This document shows, in pieces, positions 5,380 through 6,055 of a stretch of DNA of 6,055 nucleotides. A model generated the notes under the pieces. It made no database searches, had not been told where the DNA came from, and was given only the letters and a program-made list of their open reading frames with translations. Both the position numbers and the translations under genes were made by a program. This DNA is from Lachnospiraceae bacterium UBA3802 (GTDB lineage Bacteria > Bacillota > Clostridia > Lachnospirales > Lachnospiraceae), in NCBI GenBank assembly GCA_002369155.1, contig DFEM01000081.1, positions 1-6,055 on the forward strand. The letters run 5' to 3'. The number at the start of each line of letters is the position of its first letter. The first letter of the stretch is position 1.

Positions 5380-6055
5380 ATGATTAAATCAATAATTTTT
5401 TATCATTTAATTGCACTTGTACTTGGTTTCTTTTTGGACCTCTTGATTGGAGACCCGCACTGGCTTTATCATCCTGTCCGTTTTATAGGACTCATTATTT
5501 CATTACTTGAAAAAATTTTTATTGGACGAGATGCGGGGAAAGAAAAATCAGAGGACGGCATAGAAAGAAACGAGTCTGACATGAACGGGGGAAGATCGGA
5601 GTCTGAAAAGAATAGAGAAAAATTGGAATCTGACAGAGACAAAGGAAGTAACAAAACTAAAATATTTTACGGTGTCTTAACTGTCATAATAGTACTTTTT
5701 TTGACACTGTTTATAACTTCACTTTTAATCGTCGGCTCTTATATGCTTAACGATTATCTCGGACTGGTTGTTGAAACTTTAATGACATATTTTATTCTCG
5801 CGACGAAGAGTCTTAAATACGAGAGCATGAAAGTATATAAAGCGCTTCAGACAGGTACGCTAGATGATGCAAGAAAAGCGGTATCGATGATAGTCGGAAG
5901 AGACACTGAGAATTTAAGCGAAGAGGGTGTTGTGAAAGCTGCAGTCGAAACCGTGGCAGAAAACACATCGGACGGTGTAATTGCACCGATGATTTTTACG
6001 GCAATAGGCGGACCGATTCTTGGCTTCTTATACAAAGCCGTTAACACCATGGATT
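5380..6055 (+). CDS. cbiB: Adenosylcobinamide-phosphate synthase CbiB (3' end beyond window)
   Basis: CbiB is the membrane enzyme that attaches (R)-1-aminopropan-2-ol or its phosphate to adenosylcobyric acid, giving adenosylcobinamide (phosphate). The frame opens at ATG 5380 and is still open at the window end after 225 complete codons; the family is about 310-320 residues. Typical motifs are LDLLIGDPHWLYHPVRFIG (19-37), DDARKAVSMIVGRDTENLS (162-180), VVKAAVETVAENTSDGVIAPM (184-204 region) and GGPILGFLYKAVNTMD (210-225). Hydrophobic segments lie at about 5-23, 34-48 and 96-120. Residues 50-94, between the second and third of these, form a highly charged linker that I do not recall from ordinary CbiB proteins. 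The start cannot lie further upstream, because the phosphatase TAA (5371-5373) is in the same frame. Only a weak, distant GGGA (5362-5365) precedes it, so initiation probably depends on translation of cobC. Confidence 0.93.
   Translation, partial: MIKSIIFYHLIALVLGFFLDLLIGDPHWLYHPVRFIGLIISLLEKIFIGRDAGKEKSEDGIERNESDMNGGRSESEKNREKLESDRDKGSNKTKIFYGVLTVIIVLFLTLFITSLLIVGSYMLNDYLGLVVETLMTYFILATKSLKYESMKVYKALQTGTLDDARKAVSMIVGRDTENLSEEGVVKAAVETVAENTSDGVIAPMIFTAIGGPILGFLYKAVNTMD
5572..5652 (+). repeat. Three imperfect 27-base tandem repeats inside the cbiB linker
   Basis: Copies start at 5572, 5599 and 5626, exactly 27 bases (9 codons) apart and in frame with cbiB. They begin GAGTCTGAC, GAGTCTGAA and GAATCTGAC, encoding Glu-Ser-Asp/Glu at residues 65, 74 and 83. 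By eye, copies 1 and 2 agree at 19 of 27 positions, 1 and 3 at 16, 2 and 3 at 14. A more degenerate copy may precede them at 5545-5571. The repeat encodes ESDMNGGRS, ESEKNREKL and ESDRDKGSN, so it accounts for much of the charged linker. Tandem duplication followed by drift is the simplest origin. Confidence 0.6.

Overview
The window holds a run of seven co-directional (+ strand) genes, plus the tail of an eighth, that together form the late part of adenosylcobalamin (vitamin B12) biosynthesis. The protein sequences, the AT-leaning A/G-rich coding DNA (about 53% GC in the first 120 bases, nearer one third GC in lines sampled from the second half) and the tight operon packing suggest a Firmicutes/Clostridia genome. 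A Lachnospiraceae-like gut or rumen anaerobe is my best guess, from recalled resemblance of the short CobU-like protein and CobS to that family. No database search was possible.

Layout: 1-132 is the 3' end of what looks like the ATPase of a FecE/BtuD-type (iron-siderophore/cobalamin) ABC importer. It overlaps the start of cobyric acid synthase cobQ/cbiP (125-1648). Then come cobT (1673-2836), a 106-base AT-rich gap with a short repeated motif, a CobU-type kinase/guanylyltransferase (2943-3470), cobS (3470-4258), a second, shorter CobU-like protein (4283-4684), a 104-base A-rich gap that stays open in the frame of that gene, a histidine phosphatase best read as CobC (4789-5373), and the 5' part of cbiB (5380 to the window end).

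How they work together: CobQ amidates the corrin side chains to give adenosylcobyric acid. CbiB attaches the aminopropanol arm. CobU phosphorylates and guanylylates adenosylcobinamide. CobT makes alpha-ribazole phosphate from dimethylbenzimidazole (or another base). CobS joins the two halves and CobC removes the phosphate. The window therefore encodes the complete nucleotide-loop assembly. CobQ acts upstream of cobinamide, so corrin-ring genes probably lie elsewhere in the genome. Not seen here: a cobalamin riboswitch, the corrin adenosyltransferase, and CobD.

This is mostly a known pathway and I see no wholly new system. The points worth a second look are two CobU homologues that look reciprocally degenerate, a charged linker in CbiB built from a 27-base repeat, a 37-codon open extension behind the short CobU stop, and an insertion in CobT.
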